DNA from: Bradyrhizobium genosp. L
GTDB taxonomy: Bacteria; Pseudomonadota; Alphaproteobacteria; Rhizobiales; Xanthobacteraceae
Direction of reading: 5' to 3'
DNA: 64,000 bases
NCBI RefSeq assembly: GCF_015624485.1
Contig: NZ_CP061378.1
Coordinates: 5,456,001-5,520,000, forward strand
Position numbers and translations under genes: made by a program. Position 1 is the stretch's first letter. The number at the start of each line of letters is the position of its first letter. The notes below the pieces were generated by a model. That model saw nothing but the letters and a program-made list of their open reading frames with translations. It ran no database searches and was not told where the DNA came from. Below are positions 53,794 to 62,124 of this stretch, one piece after another.

Positions 53794-53872
53794 GCCGCCA
53801 GCGCGACTTGCCGCTGGCGGCCGGCCCTGCGATAAGCACGGCCTTGTCCAACCGTTTCGAATGTGTCCGCAT
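53794..53872 (-). pseudogene. Fragment of a miaA 5' end
   Basis: From an ATG at 53872 the minus strand reads MRTHSKRLDKAVLIAGPAASGKS and then departs into RWRPVN. The last 31 bases before the break match the P-loop region of the intact miaA (51872-51905) with one mismatch at DNA level, more than protein conservation demands. The ATG shares its CATG with the serB start. It appears to be what is left of the original miaA start next to serB. Confidence 0.65.
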
Positions 53873-54776
53873 GTCTCTTGTTGCCACGCTGATCTGCAAT
53901 CCCGCGAGCCCCGCGCTCGATTCCACCATCGTCGACGGCGCGCGGGCCGTGCTGCCCTCGCCAGGCCCGGCGCAATGGCTGTTCAACGAAGTCGCCGTCG
54001 ACATCCCCTTCGAGCAGCCGAACGCCAGCCGGGACGATATCAAGGCGATCGAGACGCGTCTGCGCGAAGCGCGCGCCGACCTGCCGATCGACATCGTCGT
54101 GCAGCCTCGCATCAGCAGGCGCAAGAAGCTTTTTCTGGCCGACATGGATTCCACCATGATCGGCCAGGAGTGCATCGACGAGCTCGCCGATTTCGCCGGG
54201 CTGAAGGCCCATGTCGCCGGCATCACGGAACGCGCGATGCGCGGCGAGATCGCGTTCGAGCCGGCGCTGCGCGAGCGCGTCGCGCTGCTCAAGGGACTTT
54301 CGGTCGGCGTGGTCGACGAAGTGCTGGAGAAGCGCATCACGCCGACGCCGGGCGGCCGCGCGCTGGTGATGACGATGCGCGCGCATGGCGCCTATACCTG
54401 CCTGATCTCGGGCGGCTTCACCCTGTTCACCAACGTGGTCGCACAACGGATCGGTTTTCAGGAGAACCGCGCCAATCAGCTGACGGTCGAGAACGGCAAA
54501 TTGACCGGCGAGGTGATCGAGCCGATCCTCGGCCGCGCCACCAAGCTCGCCACTCTGGTCGAGCTGATGGAATCCTTCGACCTCGACGACATCGACACGC
54601 TGGTGGTCGGCGACGGCGCCAACGATCTCGGCATGATCGAGGCCGCGGGCCTCGGCGTCGCCTATCGCGCCAAGCCCGCGGTCGCAGCGGCTGCCGCAGG
54701 CCGCATCGATCACGGCGACCTCACAGCGCTGCTTTATGCGCAGGGCTATCGCCGTGACGAGTTTGTTGAGGGATAA
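53871..54776 (+). CDS. serB: Phosphoserine phosphatase
   Basis: 301 aa. HAD-family enzyme for the last step of serine synthesis. The nucleophile motif is FLADMDSTMIGQE (Asp91, Asp93), motif II is SGGFT, and motifs III/IV are KLATLVEL and VVGDGANDLGMIEAAGLGVAY. The N-terminal 80 residues are the ACT-like SerB extension. Its start codon overlaps, in the opposite direction, the start of the miaA fragment. Confidence 0.95.
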   Translation: MSLVATLICNPASPALDSTIVDGARAVLPSPGPAQWLFNEVAVDIPFEQPNASRDDIKAIETRLREARADLPIDIVVQPRISRRKKLFLADMDSTMIGQECIDELADFAGLKAHVAGITERAMRGEIAFEPALRERVALLKGLSVGVVDEVLEKRITPTPGGRALVMTMRAHGAYTCLISGGFTLFTNVVAQRIGFQENRANQLTVENGKLTGEVIEPILGRATKLATLVELMESFDLDDIDTLVVGDGANDLGMIEAAGLGVAYRAKPAVAAAAAGRIDHGDLTALLYAQGYRRDEFVEG

Positions 54777-54780
54777 CGTC

Positions 54781-54906
54781 GTGTCGTCCTGGCGAAGGCC
54801 GGGACCCATAACCACAGGGTTGAGTGGTTGAAGACGCTGTGGCCCTAGCGCAGCAAACCAACTCGCTTCGCGCCTATGGGTCCCTGCTTTCGCAGGAACG
54901 ACAGTG
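54781..54906. repeat. Palindromic repeat (GTCGTCC...GGACGAC class) after serB
   Basis: It opens with GTCGTCCTGGCGAAGGCCGGGACCCATA and closes with TATGGGTCCCTGCTTTCGCAGGAACGAC in interrupted form, making a long imperfect hairpin with a variable centre. Same family as 1584, 48730 and 55873. It probably terminates serB. Confidence 0.82.
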
Positions 54907-55000
54907 AATTTGTGGCGCGAATTGTGAGTCATACCTTCGCATTCCCGCGACATCATTTGCCCGAGTTCTGCATTTCGTTCCGCCCCTCATCGAAGAGAGG

Positions 55001-55360
55001 GCGCAGGGAAAGCCGGGTGCGCGCTGCACCCGCGATCTCGTGTGCAATGGAGTGAAGGAGATGCGCACACGAGCATACAGGTCCAGCGGAGGCATCCCGG
55101 CTTTCCCTGCGCGATGGTCTTACGGCTTACTTCGTGCTCTTCCCGGCGAGACTAGGCTTGGTTGTCACCGTCATCGCGCTAGGCGCAGAGCCTTGCGCAA
55201 ATCGACACCTGCCACTTGGGCGTCAGAACCACACGACTTCGCCGTCCGCCTCATGCGCTTTCGTCAGTCGCGCTTTCGGCGTCCACCGCATCCCACCGCG
55301 CGTTCGTGACGTGCGCACGCCCCTCGATCGGGTAGGACGGGCAGGATTATAGGCGTGAGT
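55001..55360. repeat. About 350-bp non-coding palindromic element
   Basis: GCGCAGGGAAAGCCGGG at 55001-55017 is exactly complemented at 55096-55112; inside, CTCGTGTGC (55037-55045) pairs with GCACACGAG (55065-55073). The remaining part to about 55360 has no credible reading frame. From memory, near-identical stretches are dispersed in Bradyrhizobium and Rhodopseudomonas genomes. With 54781-54906 it accounts for most of the 716-bp gap after serB; the rest (54907-55000, 55361-55492) shows nothing recognisable. Confidence 0.7.
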
Positions 55361-55492
55361 TGCGAACGAAGTCAAGGTATCTTTTGAAAATCAGAACTTA
55401 CGCGACCATCAGACAAGTTTCTGAGATCGCGCTGAACAACCACTAGGCGAGCCTCGAAAAGGCTCACATGCGAAGTGCATAAATTCGAGATC

Positions 55493-55585
55493 ATGGCCTT
55501 GTTAAGATTTTTGTTGGCAGCAATGGTTCTTATGAATTCGATAGCAGCGAGCGCCACCGAGGACGCGCACGAAGATGCCGACTGA
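55493..55585 (+). CDS. Possible 30-aa secreted peptide
   Basis: MALLRFLLAAMVLMNSIAAS followed by ATEDAHEDAD looks like a signal peptide with an acidic tail. There is no clear ribosome-binding site. The same frame continues after the TGA into the DUF2442-like segment, so it could instead be part of a decayed gene. Confidence 0.3.
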   Translation: MALLRFLLAAMVLMNSIAASATEDAHEDAD

Positions 55586-55810
55586 GTTTGCCAAGATCAG
55601 AATGCTTTCAATTGGTCTACCGAGGAACTCGTGGCGACGCTTGCGGACAGCCGAAAGATCGTGACTCCGCTCGCCTGGTATCCACGCCTGCACAACGCGA
55701 GCCCCACGACTCGCGCGCATTTTGAACTGATGGCCATGGGCATTCACTGGCCAGACATCGACGAGGATCTCGGTGTCGCCCGGATGCTCCAAGGCCGCCC
55801 GGCGAATTAG
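55586..55810 (+). pseudogene. DUF2442-like remnant
   Basis: The frame encodes STEELVATLADSRKIVTP, then LAWYPRLHNASP and HWPDIDEDLGVARMLQGR, the typical DUF2442 pattern (small proteins often paired with DUF4160 in toxin-antitoxin-like loci). No in-frame ATG exists; the only candidate is a GTG at 55631 preceded by GAGGA, giving 59 aa and losing the first strand. The usual partner gene is absent. Probably a truncated or decayed copy. Confidence 0.55.
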
Positions 55811-55872
55811 ACCAGGCGCCGCGAGGATGGATGATGGGTATCGATGCGCTCCACCATCCTACGCGCTCGATG

Positions 55873-55974
55873 CTTGTCGTCCCCGCGAAAGCGAGACCCA
55901 GTATTCCAGAGATGCGCATAGGCAATCGAGAGGCCGCGGCGTACTGGATCCCCCGCCTTCGCGGGGGATGACAG
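55873..55974. repeat. Palindromic repeat (GTCGTCCCCGCGAAAGCG class)
   Basis: It starts with GTCGTCCCCGCGAAAGCG and ends with GATCCCCCGCCTTCGCGGGG then GATGAC, with CCGCGGCGTACTGG inside as in the 48730 copy. It lies between the DUF2442 remnant and the degP stop and may terminate degP. Confidence 0.82.
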
Positions 55975-56006
55975 TCAGGGGTGGGACGACTGCTTCGCCC
56001 CGTCCC

Positions 56007-57512
56007 TTACTGCACGCCGAGCGCCACAAACCGCAACTCGCCGTCGCCGTTGGAGACCAGCAGCAGCACCGACTTCTTGCCGTCCTTCTTCAGCTTCTCG
56101 ACACGGGTCTTGATGTCGGCGGCGCTGGACACCGCCTCCTGCGCCACCTCGACGATGACGTCGCCGGCCGACAGGCGCTTCTCGGCGGCATCCGAGTTGC
56201 CGTCGACACCGGTGACGATGACGCCCTTCACGCTGTCCTTGATCTTGTACTTGGTGCGCAGATCCTTGCTCAGCGCCGCGAGATCGAGGCCGAGCGCCTT
56301 CTGCGTCACCGGTTTGTCGGCCTGGTCGTCCTTCGGCTTGGCGTTGGCCTGCTGGACCTTGTCGTTGTCCTCGAGGCGGCCGAGCGTGACCTTGTGGGTC
56401 TCCTCATTGCCCTTGCGGATCACGACGACGTCGACCTCCTTGCCGACCGCGGTGTCGGCGACGATGCGCGACAGATCCTTGGGATCCTTGACGTCCTTGC
56501 CGTCGAACTTGACGACGACGTCGCCGGGCTCGATGCCGGCCGGCTTGGCCGGACCCTTGTCGTCGATGCCGGCGACCAGCGCGCCGCGCGCCGGCTTGAT
56601 GTTGAGGCTCTCGGCGATCTCGTCGGTGACCTGCTGGATACGCACGCCGAGCCAGCCGCGGCGCAATTCGCCGAACTTCTGCAACTGGTCGACGACGCCG
56701 GCGACCGTCTTCGACGGCACCGCGAAGCCGAGGCCGATCGAGCCGCCGGTCGGCGAGATGATCAGCGTGTTGACGCCGATCACTTCGCCGTCGAGGTTGA
56801 ACAGCGGGCCGCCGGAATTGCCGCGGTTGATGGCGGCGTCGGTCTGGATGTAGCTGTCATACGGCCCCTGGCTGATGTCGCGGTTCTTCGCCGAAACGAT
56901 GCCCGCGGTCACGGTGCCGCCGAGGCTGAACGGGTTGCCGATCGCGACCACCCAGTCGCCGAGTCTCAGCTTGTCGCTGTCGCCGAACTTGACCGCAACG
57001 AGCGGCTTCGGCGGCTTGAACTTCAGCACCGCGAGGTCGGTCTTCTTGTCGATGCCGACCACCTCGGCCTTGATCTTGGTGCCGTCGTTGAGGATGACGT
57101 TGATCTCGTCGGCGTCGGCGATGACGTGGTTGTTGGTGACGACGATGCCCGAGGTATCGATGATGAAGCCGGAGCCGAGCGAATTGGTCTTGCGCGGCGC
57201 GAATTCGCCGCTCTTGCCGCCACCCTTGCCGTCGGGCCCGCGGCGGTTCTTGAAGAAGTCGTCGAAGAATTCCTCGAACGGCGAGCCCGGCGGCAATTGC
57301 GGCATCGCGCCGCCACCGCCGCCCTTGGCTTCGATGGTCTGCGAGGTCGAGATGTTGACGACGGCATCGATCACCTTCTCGGCGATGTCGGCGATGCCTT
57401 CGGGGCCGCGCGCGAACGCCGGCACGGAGCTCAGCATGCTCGCAGCACCGATCGAGATCGCGGCCCCCATCAAGCGAAGGCGACGGCTCAGGGCTGGTCT
57501 GGCAGCGGTCAT
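56007..57512 (-). CDS. degP: Do-family periplasmic serine protease
   Basis: 501 aa from the ATG at 57512. Signal peptide to about residue 34, a Gly/Pro-rich loop (60-110), then the trypsin-like domain with the triad His129 (NNHVI), Asp159 (KTDLAVL) and Ser233 (GNSGGP). Two PDZ domains follow (GWLGVRIQQVTDEIAE; PVTQKALGLDLAALS region). It degrades or refolds misfolded envelope proteins. It is downstream of hflKC and DUF2065 in the same direction but has its own 164-bp upstream region. Confidence 0.93.
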   Translation of the reverse strand: MTAARPALSRRLRLMGAAISIGAASMLSSVPAFARGPEGIADIAEKVIDAVVNISTSQTIEAKGGGGGAMPQLPPGSPFEEFFDDFFKNRRGPDGKGGGKSGEFAPRKTNSLGSGFIIDTSGIVVTNNHVIADADEINVILNDGTKIKAEVVGIDKKTDLAVLKFKPPKPLVAVKFGDSDKLRLGDWVVAIGNPFSLGGTVTAGIVSAKNRDISQGPYDSYIQTDAAINRGNSGGPLFNLDGEVIGVNTLIISPTGGSIGLGFAVPSKTVAGVVDQLQKFGELRRGWLGVRIQQVTDEIAESLNIKPARGALVAGIDDKGPAKPAGIEPGDVVVKFDGKDVKDPKDLSRIVADTAVGKEVDVVVIRKGNEETHKVTLGRLEDNDKVQQANAKPKDDQADKPVTQKALGLDLAALSKDLRTKYKIKDSVKGVIVTGVDGNSDAAEKRLSAGDVIVEVAQEAVSSAADIKTRVEKLKKDGKKSVLLLVSNGDGELRFVALGVQ

Positions 57513-57676
57513 GTCAGAATCTTCTCCGGCGAAAGGACCAAAAATCGTTGGTGAGAGAGTGCGCCCGAACGGGCGGGCGGCGCAAGCATCTGAGCCCGTC
57601 ATTTCGGCAAAAAACCGGCCGCGACAGGCTCACGATTGCGTTCTTCCGACACGTTTTCCGCGCCGGAACAAATTGA

Positions 57677-57877
57677 TCAGCGCCGCACCAGCCAGATCAG
57701 GATCAGCCCGCCGACCGCCGAGCCGATGCCGACGACGCGCAGGATGTTGTCGGGTGTCGTCAGCGCACTCTGCATCGCCCGGCGCATCCAGGCCGGGCTT
57801 GCGGCGAACAGAATGCCTTCGAGCACGAACAGGATTCCCAAGCCGATGAGGAAGTCGCCGAACGCTATGGACCTCAT
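57677..57877 (-). CDS. DUF2065-family small membrane protein
   Basis: 66 aa with two membrane helices (FGDFLIGLGILFVLEGILFA and VVGIGSAVGGLILIWLV) and a short RR-containing loop, the full layout of DUF2065. The family is commonly found next to hflC. Function unknown; perhaps a small partner of the HflKC complex. Confidence 0.85.
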   Translation of the reverse strand: MRSIAFGDFLIGLGILFVLEGILFAASPAWMRRAMQSALTTPDNILRVVGIGSAVGGLILIWLVRR

Positions 57878-57964
57878 CGGATCGCAGCCTCCCGCTTCAG
57901 GTTTCTTTTATTGCCGCTTGTGTGGAAGGCGGCGATGCCGTCAGCATCGCCGCCCTGGGTGACG

Positions 57965-58867
57965 TTATTGCTTCGGAGCCGCGGCCGCCTCAGGCGGCTT
58001 GCCGCTGGCGCTGCCGAAATATCTGAAGAAGTCCGAGTCCGGACGCAACAGGAAACGCGTGTCGCTGGACTTCAGACCGTTCTCGTAGGCCGCCATCGAA
58101 CGATAGAACGTGAAGAAGTCCTTGTCCTGGCTGTAGGCCTCGGCGAACAGGCGGTTGCGCTCGGCATCGCCGGCGCCGCGCGTCTGCTCGGCGGTGGAGT
58201 TGGCCTCGGCGACGATCACGGTTGCCTCGCGATCGGCCTTCGACCTGATCTCCTGCCCCTTCTGGGCGCCCTGGGAACGGAATTCCTGGGCCTCGCGCTC
58301 ACGCTCGGTCTGCATGCGCTTGTAGACCGCCACGCTGTTCTGCTCCGGCAGATCGGCACGGCGGATCCGCACGTCGACGACCTGGATGCCGTAACCGTCG
58401 GCCTCCTTGTCGAGCTGATCGCGGATCCGCGCCATCAGCTTCTCGCGCTCGTCGCGCACCACCGCGATGAAGTTGACCTCGCCGAGCACGCGGCGCAGCG
58501 ACGCGTTCAACAGCGTGGTGAGCTGGAGGTTGGCGGCCTGGATCGAGCCGACGCTGGTGTAGAAGCGCAGCGCGTCCTTGATGCGATAGCGGGCGAACGC
58601 GTCGACCACCAGTCGCTTCTGGTCGGATGCGATGATTTCCTGCGACGGATTCTCGAGGTCGAGAATGCGCTTGTCGATCGAGATGACGCTGTCGGTGAAC
58701 GGGACCTTGAAGTTCAGGCCCGGCTCGGTGACGACGTCGACCGGCTTGCCGAACCGCACCACGAGCGCCTGCTCGGTCTGTTGCACGGTGAACACCGAGC
58801 TGTAGGCGATGATCGCCAGCACGAACAGGACGATCAGGGCCGCGATGCCCGTGACGGGGGACCTCAT
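57965..58867 (-). CDS. hflC: HflC, membrane protease modulator
   Basis: 300 aa. One N-terminal membrane helix (GIAALIVLFVLAIIAYSSVF), then an SPFH/prohibitin domain (VQQTEQALVVRFGKPV, IRIRRADLPEQ) and a long coiled coil rich in Arg, Glu and Ala. It forms a large periplasmic complex with HflK around FtsH. The start overlaps the hflK stop (4 bp). Confidence 0.94.
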   Translation of the reverse strand: MRSPVTGIAALIVLFVLAIIAYSSVFTVQQTEQALVVRFGKPVDVVTEPGLNFKVPFTDSVISIDKRILDLENPSQEIIASDQKRLVVDAFARYRIKDALRFYTSVGSIQAANLQLTTLLNASLRRVLGEVNFIAVVRDEREKLMARIRDQLDKEADGYGIQVVDVRIRRADLPEQNSVAVYKRMQTEREREAQEFRSQGAQKGQEIRSKADREATVIVAEANSTAEQTRGAGDAERNRLFAEAYSQDKDFFTFYRSMAAYENGLKSSDTRFLLRPDSDFFRYFGSASGKPPEAAAAPKQ

Positions 58868-60003
58868 CGCGTGCCTCCCTGCTGCTGGCCGGTGGTGGCC
58901 TGAGCTGCCGGACGTCGCGGCGTCAATTCGCCGAGCGGAAGATAAGGCACGATATTCTGGCCGGCGCCGCCGTCATAGACCAGCTTCTCGGAACTGCCGA
59001 GCACCTTCTCCATGGTTTCAAGATAGATGCGCTCGCGCGTCACGTCGGGGGCCTTCTTGTACTCTTCATAGACCTTGAGAAAGCGTGCGCTCTGGCCCCT
59101 GGCCTCGGCAACCGCCTGCTCCTTGTAGCCTTCGGCGGCCTGGATGATCTGCGCGGCCTTGCCGCGCGCCTCCGGCACCACGCGGTTGGCATAGGTCTGC
59201 GCCTCGTTCTGTGCACGCTCGAGGTCGGCACGCGCGGCCTGCACGTCGCGGAAGGAATCGATGACCTGCGCGGGCGGGTCGACCTTCTGCATCTGCACCT
59301 GCGTGATCTGGATGCCCGCACCGTAAGTGTCGAGCGTCTTCTGCATCAGTTCCTGCACGGTCGCTTCGGTCTGGGTTCGCGCGCCGGTGAGGATCGGCTG
59401 GATCTCGGAGCGGCCGATCACCTCGCGCATCGCGCTTTCGGCCACCGCCTTCACGGTGCCTTCCGGATTCTGGATGTTGAACAGGTACGCGCCGGCCCCG
59501 CCCGGCTTGATGCGCCACAGCACGGTGAAGTCGACGTCGACGATGTTCTCGTCGCCGGTCAGCATCAGGCTCTCCTCCGGCACGTCGCGCATGGTGCGAC
59601 CGCGCCGGCCGGGATCGTCGATCACGGTCATGCCGATCGAGATCGTGTTGACGCGCAGCGCCTTCGGCAGCAGCACGGTCTCGATCGGATACGGCAGGTG
59701 ATAGCGCAGGCCCGGCTGCGCGTCGCGGTCGTACTTGCCGAAGCGCAGCACCACGCCGAGCTCTTCGGACTGCACGCGGAAGATGCCGGTCGCGAACCAG
59801 ATCGCCAGCGCGGCGACCAGCACCAGCGCGATGCCGATGCCGCTGAAATGCCCGCCGGGCAGCCATTGCTGCAGCCGGTCCTGGCCGCGGCGCAGCAGAT
59901 CCTCAAGATCCGGCGGCCTCGGTCCGACCGATTGCGGACCGGTGCCCCATGGTCCTTTCGGACCCGAGCCCCATGGCCCACCGCCTTGATTTTTCCACGG
60001 CAT
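58864..60003 (-). CDS. hflK: HflK, membrane protease modulator
   Basis: 379 aa from the ATG at 60003 with AGGAGA upstream; a TTG codon just before it is the alternative. A Gly/Pro/Trp-rich cytoplasmic start (GGGPWGSGPKGPWGTGPQ), a membrane helix (GIGIALVLVAALAIWFATGIF) and an SPFH domain (GVVLRFGKYDRDAQPGLRYHLPYPIE in spaced form). Partner of HflC in control of FtsH. Confidence 0.95.
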   Translation of the reverse strand: MPWKNQGGGPWGSGPKGPWGTGPQSVGPRPPDLEDLLRRGQDRLQQWLPGGHFSGIGIALVLVAALAIWFATGIFRVQSEELGVVLRFGKYDRDAQPGLRYHLPYPIETVLLPKALRVNTISIGMTVIDDPGRRGRTMRDVPEESLMLTGDENIVDVDFTVLWRIKPGGAGAYLFNIQNPEGTVKAVAESAMREVIGRSEIQPILTGARTQTEATVQELMQKTLDTYGAGIQITQVQMQKVDPPAQVIDSFRDVQAARADLERAQNEAQTYANRVVPEARGKAAQIIQAAEGYKEQAVAEARGQSARFLKVYEEYKKAPDVTRERIYLETMEKVLGSSEKLVYDGGAGQNIVPYLPLGELTPRRPAAQATTGQQQGGTR

Positions 60004-60150
60004 CAAATCTCTCCTGGCAAGCCCATGGCCGGAACGGCCAAGCGCTCGAATGTCCGGCCCGGTTATAGGGGACCGTCGGGGCCCTTACAACGCAAGCTTC
60101 ATGGCGTGACGAGCTATGCGCCGGGGCAAAATTGTCAATGCAAACATTGG

Positions 60151-60663
60151 TTAACCCCGGCCGCGCCGACGATATGTCACATAGGAGAAATCGACGCTGT
60201 CGCCCTCGCCGGCTGGATTGCGCACGCGTGCGACCTCGTCCCATTGCGTCGCGTCGACGATGTCGAACCGCGTGTCGCCGTCAGGCCGGGCATGGACTTC
60301 GGTGATTTCAAGGCGGTCGGCGTGGTCCATCCACTGTGCGTAGATTTCCGCGCCACCGATCACGGCAATCTCAGTGGCGAAACGACGCAGCGCGTCGCCT
60401 GTCGCGACCGCGCGGGCGCTTTCGAACGATGTGGTCACGACGGCACCCTGCGCGCGGTAATTCGCATCGCGCGTCACCACGATGTTGGTGCGTCCGGGCA
60501 GCGGCCGGCGCAGCGACTCGAACGTCTTGCGGCCCATCACCACGGGCTTGTTCATGGTGATCGCCTTCAAACGCTGCTGATCGGTTCTCAGCCGCCATGG
60601 AATGGCGTTGTCGCGCCCGATCACGCCGTTCTCGGCGACGGCGACGATGAGTACGATCTCCAT
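60151..60663 (-). CDS. folA: Dihydrofolate reductase
   Basis: 170 aa from the ATG at 60663, overlapping the GNAT stop. Reduces dihydrofolate to tetrahydrofolate with NADPH. Motifs: LIVAVAENGVIGRDNAIPWRL (catalytic loop, with Asp of the active site near residue 28), VVMGRKTFESL, and AVIGGAEIYAQ. Encoded together with thyA, whose reaction makes the dihydrofolate. Confidence 0.96.
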   Translation of the reverse strand: MEIVLIVAVAENGVIGRDNAIPWRLRTDQQRLKAITMNKPVVMGRKTFESLRRPLPGRTNIVVTRDANYRAQGAVVTTSFESARAVATGDALRRFATEIAVIGGAEIYAQWMDHADRLEITEVHARPDGDTRFDIVDATQWDEVARVRNPAGEGDSVDFSYVTYRRRGRG

Positions 60664-61148
60664 CAGCGTGCTCCCTGCGCCAGCGCCGCAAGCGCCGGAC
60701 CGGAGACGCGGCAGATCGTCCATTCGTCCATCAGCTCGGCACCCAGCGATTTGTAGAATGCGATCGACGGCGCGTTCCAGTCGAGCACCGCCCATTGCAG
60801 GCGCGACCAGCCCTGCGCGCGGCATTCCTTCGCCAGATGCACCAGCAGCGCCTTGCCGATGCCCTTGCCGCGCAGCGCCGGACGCACGAACAGGTCTTCC
60901 AGATAGATGCCGTGGCGGCCGGCGAAGGTGGAGAAATTGACGAACCACACCGCGAAGCCGGCCGGCTCGCCATTCCACTCCGCGATATCGCAGAACAGCC
61001 GCGGGTTGGTCCCGAACAGCGCCTCGGCGATGTCGGCCTCGCTGGCGTGAACCTCGTGCGAGAGCTTCTCGTAGTCGGCGAGCTCGCGGACCAGCGAGAA
61101 CACCAGTCCGGCCTCGTCGGGCCGCGCGCGGCGGATCGTAACAGACAT
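60663..61148 (-). CDS. GNAT-family N-acetyltransferase
   Basis: 161 aa. Acetyl-CoA loop LRGKGIGKALLVHLAKEC (R/Q-x-x-G-x-G/A), the YLEDLFVRPALRG strand before it, and the C-terminal WNAPSIAFYKSLGA. The layout is that of diamine N-acetyltransferase-type GNATs. It lies between thyA and folA, overlapping the latter by 1-4 bp. Confidence 0.9.
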   Translation of the reverse strand: MSVTIRRARPDEAGLVFSLVRELADYEKLSHEVHASEADIAEALFGTNPRLFCDIAEWNGEPAGFAVWFVNFSTFAGRHGIYLEDLFVRPALRGKGIGKALLVHLAKECRAQGWSRLQWAVLDWNAPSIAFYKSLGAELMDEWTICRVSGPALAALAQGAR

Positions 61149-61155
61149 CGATCCC

Positions 61156-61950
61156 TCACACCGCGACTGCTGCCTTGATGTGCGGGTGCGGGTCGTAGCC
61201 TTCGAGTTTGAAATCCTCGTAGCGGAACGCGAAGATGTCCTTCACCTCGGGATTGATCGCCATCGTCGGCAGTGGCCGCGTCGGCCGCGTCAATTGTAGG
61301 CGCGCCTGATCGAGGTGGTTGGAATAGAGATGCGCGTCGCCGAGCGAGTGCACGAAGTCGCCGGGCTTCAGCCCGGTGACCTGCGCGACCATCATGGTGA
61401 GCAGCGCGTAGGAGGCGATGTTGAAGGGCACGCCGAGGAAGACGTCGCCGGAGCGCTGGTAGAGCTGGCACGACAATTTCCCGTTCGCGACATAGAACTG
61501 GAACAGGCAATGGCACGGCGGCAGCGCCATCTTGTCGACCTCGGCCGGATTCCAGGCGCTGACGATCAGCCGCCGCGAATCCGGGTTCTTCCTGATCATC
61601 TCGATCAGGCCTGCGATCTGGTCGATGCTGCGTCCGTCCGGCGCGGGCCAGGAGCGCCATTGCGAACCGTAGACCGGGCCGAGATCGCCATTGGCGTCGG
61701 CCCATTCGTCCCAGATCGTGACGCCATTGTCGTTGAGATATTTGATGTTGGTGTCGCCGGCGAGGAACCAGAGCAGTTCGTGCACGATCGCCTTCAGCGG
61801 CAGCCGCTTGGTGGTCAGCATCGGGAACCCGGCCGACAGATTGAAGCGCATCTGATGGCCGAAGATCGACAGCGTGCCGGTGCCGGTGCGGTCGTGCTTC
61901 TCGGCGCCGTCGGCGAGGATGCGTTCGAGCAGGTCGTGATACTGGTTCAT
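61156..61950 (-). CDS. thyA: Thymidylate synthase
   Basis: 264 aa, the same length as the E. coli enzyme. Makes dTMP from dUMP and methylene-tetrahydrofolate. Catalytic Cys146 is in [24 protein letters not shown], the [11 protein letters not shown] loop and [20 protein letters not shown] are all present. First gene of the thyA-GNAT-folA unit. Confidence 0.97.
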   Translation of the reverse strand: MNQYHDLLERILADGAEKHDRTGTGTLSIFGHQMRFNLSAGFPMLTTKRLPLKAIVHELLWFLAGDTNIKYLNDNGVTIWDEWADANGDLGPVYGSQWRSWPAPDGRSIDQIAGLIEMIRKNPDSRRLIVSAWNPAEVDKMALPPCHCLFQFYVANGKLSCQLYQRSGDVFLGVPFNIASYALLTMMVAQVTGLKPGDFVHSLGDAHLYSNHLDQARLQLTRPTRPLPTMAINPEVKDIFAFRYEDFKLEGYDPHPHIKAAVAV

Positions 61951-62074
61951 GGCGTCTGTTTCGGGCCTTTGAGAGGACGGCGAATGTAGCGGCCAGGGCC
62001 GCGGGTCGACACGCCGATTCGGCTGGGTGCACCGATTATACCCTGAAAAATGAACACTCCTCCGCCAAACGACA

Positions 62075-62099
62075 AGGGGCGGAACTGGGTTCCGCCCCT
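62075..62099. terminator. Terminator between tctC and thyA
   Basis: AGGGGCGGAAC (62075-62085) and GTTCCGCCCCT (62089-62099) are perfect complements around TGG. It lies 25 bp after the tctC stop. T-rich DNA is weak on the minus strand (TTGTCGTTT). Confidence 0.75.
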
Positions 62100-62124
62100 G
62101 CCCTATCCGCCTGATTGCGTTGGT

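Noticed and set aside
51536..54340. Long open frame on the minus strand (over 900 codons) spanning the miaA start, the CXXCH gene and serB
   Set aside because: It is antisense to two well-supported genes and its product is low-complexity and without family motifs; only its short miaA-like piece at 53794-53872 means anything.
55372..55557. 61-codon minus-strand frame in the serB-degP gap
   Set aside because: No ribosome-binding site or recognisable sequence, and it opposes the signal-peptide-like ORF.
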